A stretch of DNA of 6,146 nt from Methylocapsa sp. (GTDB lineage: Bacteria > Pseudomonadota > Alphaproteobacteria > Rhizobiales > Beijerinckiaceae), in contig PLUZ01000333.1 in assembly GCA_003162995.1 (NCBI GenBank), positions 1 to 6,146 on the forward strand, written 5' to 3'. The translations under genes were made by a program, and so were the position numbers. Below, one piece after another: positions 4,648 through 6,146 of the stretch. Every line of letters begins with the position of its first letter. Positions within the stretch are counted from its first letter, which is position 1. Under the pieces are notes generated by a model that saw nothing but the letters and a program-made list of their open reading frames with translations, was not told the DNA's origin and searched no databases.

Positions 4648-6146
4648 ATGTTCGAAGGGCTTTCGGAAAAGCTCTCAGGCATATTGGATAAGTTAACGCG
4701 GCGCGGTGCGCTCTCCGAGGAGGACGTGAATTTAGCGCTGCGTGAGGTCCGCCGCGCTCTGCTCGAAGCCGATGTCGCGCTCGACGTCGTGCGCTCCTTC
4801 GTGGACAAGGTGCGCACGCGCGCCGTCGGCGCCAATGTCGTTAAATCGGTGACGCCCGGCCAGATGGTCGTGAAAATCGTCAATGATGTGTTGATCGAGA
4901 CGCTCGGCGCCGATGCCGATCCCATAAATCTCGATGCTACCCCGCCCGTCGCTATCATGATGGTTGGCTTGCAAGGCGCGGGCAAGACGACAACGGCTGC
5001 CAAGATTGCCAAGCGCCTTTCCGAAAGAATGAAGCGCAAGGTGTTGATGGCTTCGCTCGACGTGAAACGGCCGGCGGCGCAAGAACAGCTCGCCGTGCTC
5101 GGCCGCCAAGTCGAAATAGACACTTTGCCGATCGTCGCGGGCCAGACCCCTGTCCAGATTGCCAAACGCGCGGAACAGGCGGCGCGGTTGCAAGGCTATG
5201 ATGTCGTGATCCTCGACACGGCTGGGCGCACCCATATCGACGAAGCGCTGATGCAGGAGATGGTGGAGATCAAGGCGGCGTCGCACCCGCATGAGATCTT
5301 GCTTGTCGCCGACAGTCTCACCGGCCAGGACGCGGTTCATCTTGCGAAAAGCTTTGATGATCGTGTCGGCATCACCGGCATCGTGCTGACGAGAATCGAT
5401 GGTGACGGGCGCGGCGGCGCGGCGCTTTCCATGCGCGCCGTCACCGGCAAGCCGATCAAGCTACTCGGCACCGGCGAGAAGATGGACGCGCTGGAGGATT
5501 TCCACCCGTCACGTATCGCCAATCGCATTCTCGGCATGGGTGATATCGTTTCGCTCGTCGAGAAAGCCGCGGAATCGATCGATGCCGAGCAGGCACGCCG
5601 CGCAACCGAGAGGATGCGCAAAGGCAAGTTCGATCTTGAAGATCTCTCCGACCAGCTTGCTCAGGTCGAGAAGATCGGCGGCCTCGGGGGCATCATGGGA
5701 ATGCTGCCAGGCGTTGCCAAGATGAAGAATCAACTTGCCTCCGCCAATATTGACGATCGCATCATAAAGCGGCAGCGCGCCATTATTTCCTCGATGACAC
5801 GCGAAGAGCGCCGCAACCCTGATATCCTAAAAGCATCCCGCAAAAGACGTGTCGCGGCGGGGTCCGGCGTCAAGGTCGAGGATATCAACAAGCTATTGAA
5901 ACAGCACCGGCAGATGGCCGACATGATGAAGTCGATGGGCGGCACCAAGCGTGGCGGTGCGATGGGGAAAATGGCCTCGATGCTTGGTCTGCCCGGCGGC
6001 GGCATGCCGCAGCCAACGCCGGAACAGCTCGCCGCCATGCAAAAGCAAATGGGACAGAGGCATGCCGCATCGCCGCCGCAATCGCGACCACATGGGCATG
6101 CCTCGCAAAAACCCGCGAGCGGAACCGGGGAAGCACCGAAATTGCC
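4648..6146 (+). CDS. ffh: Signal recognition particle protein Ffh (SRP54), C-terminal end beyond right edge
   Basis: Ffh is the GTPase of the bacterial signal recognition particle. With 4.5S/SRP RNA it binds signal sequences as they leave the ribosome and brings the complex to FtsY at the inner membrane for co-translational insertion. The frame is open for 499 codons to the window edge, close to the ~500-520 residues usual in alphaproteobacteria, so only a short tail is missing. The N domain (1 to ~95) begins MFEGLSEKLSGIL. The G domain shows the P-loop GLQGAGKTT (107-115), DVKRPAA (138-144), DTAGR (190-194), DSLTGQD (222-228) and TRID (248-251) for guanine recognition; Arg replaces the more common Lys, as I would expect in this class. 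The M domain follows, with the flexible finger GGLGGIMGMLPG (344-355) and the RNA-binding helix-turn-helix region AAGSGVKVEDINKLLKQ (from 403). The tail is rich in Met, Gly, Gln, His and Pro. In related genomes rpsP, rimM and trmD often follow. Confidence 0.97.
   Translation, partial: MFEGLSEKLSGILDKLTRRGALSEEDVNLALREVRRALLEADVALDVVRSFVDKVRTRAVGANVVKSVTPGQMVVKIVNDVLIETLGADADPINLDATPPVAIMMVGLQGAGKTTTAAKIAKRLSERMKRKVLMASLDVKRPAAQEQLAVLGRQVEIDTLPIVAGQTPVQIAKRAEQAARLQGYDVVILDTAGRTHIDEALMQEMVEIKAASHPHEILLVADSLTGQDAVHLAKSFDDRVGITGIVLTRIDGDGRGGAALSMRAVTGKPIKLLGTGEKMDALEDFHPSRIANRILGMGDIVSLVEKAAESIDAEQARRATERMRKGKFDLEDLSDQLAQVEKIGGLGGIMGMLPGVAKMKNQLASANIDDRIIKRQRAIISSMTREERRNPDILKASRKRRVAAGSGVKVEDINKLLKQHRQMADMMKSMGGTKRGGAMGKMASMLGLPGGGMPQPTPEQLAAMQKQMGQRHAASPPQSRPHGHASQKPASGTGEAPKL

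Noticed and set aside
4590..5340. Minus-strand open frames of 191 and 202 codons opposite ffh
   Set aside because: The plus strand carries unmistakable Ffh motifs throughout; the antisense translations are low-complexity or unrecognisable.
1..6146. CRISPR array, tRNA, rRNA, SRP RNA, toxin-antitoxin or phage defence genes
   Set aside because: No direct-repeat/spacer pattern, cloverleaf or family motif for these was seen. The only regular repeat is the 102-nt coding periodicity of the TPR region.

Overview
The window looks chromosomal and alphaproteobacterial, most likely from the order Rhizobiales/Hyphomicrobiales. The evidence is GC-rich coding sequence, an Ffh with alphaproteobacterial features (TRIDGDGRGG motif, Met/Gly/Gln-rich tail), a TPR remnant of the GNALQTLGxRESGTARLE type common in that order, and GC-rich intergenic palindromes. 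The genus cannot be fixed from the sequence alone; a Beijerinckiaceae-like methylotroph is only a guess.

Layout. (1) Positions 1-484, minus strand: the 5' end of an IS701-family insertion sequence. The first ~146 residues of its DDE transposase run off the left edge. A probable element end lies near 484, with a candidate 4-bp target duplication at 485-488. (2) Positions 649-3712, minus strand: one large gene for a TPR / O-GlcNAc-transferase-like glycosyltransferase (GT41, SPINDLY/OGT family) / zinc-ribbon class I methyltransferase. It would be about 1020 residues, but a +1 frameshift in a three-base run at 3067-3069 splits it into a TPR half and a catalytic half. The 102-nt TPR periodicity slips by exactly one base at this point, which supports a single-base insertion. 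(3) Positions 3801-4147, plus strand, divergent: the 3' remnant of an unrelated TPR protein, 5'-truncated and also frameshifted. (4) Positions 4148-4647: about 500 nt with no convincing gene, holding two GC-rich palindromes (REP-like) and a weak terminator-like hairpin upstream of ffh. (5) Positions 4648 to the right edge, plus strand: ffh, the protein subunit of the signal recognition particle, open for 499 codons and cut by the window just before its expected end.

How the parts relate. Only ffh is clearly an intact core housekeeping gene; in many alphaproteobacteria rpsP, rimM, trmD and rplS follow it. The left part is accessory DNA with several marks of decay or rearrangement: an insertion sequence just downstream of a glycosyltransferase, a frameshift in that glycosyltransferase, and a broken TPR gene beside it. 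If it were functional, the GT41-methyltransferase fusion would be expected to glycosylate protein (or another acceptor) in the cytoplasm and perhaps methylate the product; acceptor and sugar are not evident. I saw no RNA gene, CRISPR array, phage gene or defence system. The most distinctive item is the fused and frameshifted GT41-methyltransferase, and I do not see strong evidence for an undescribed system.
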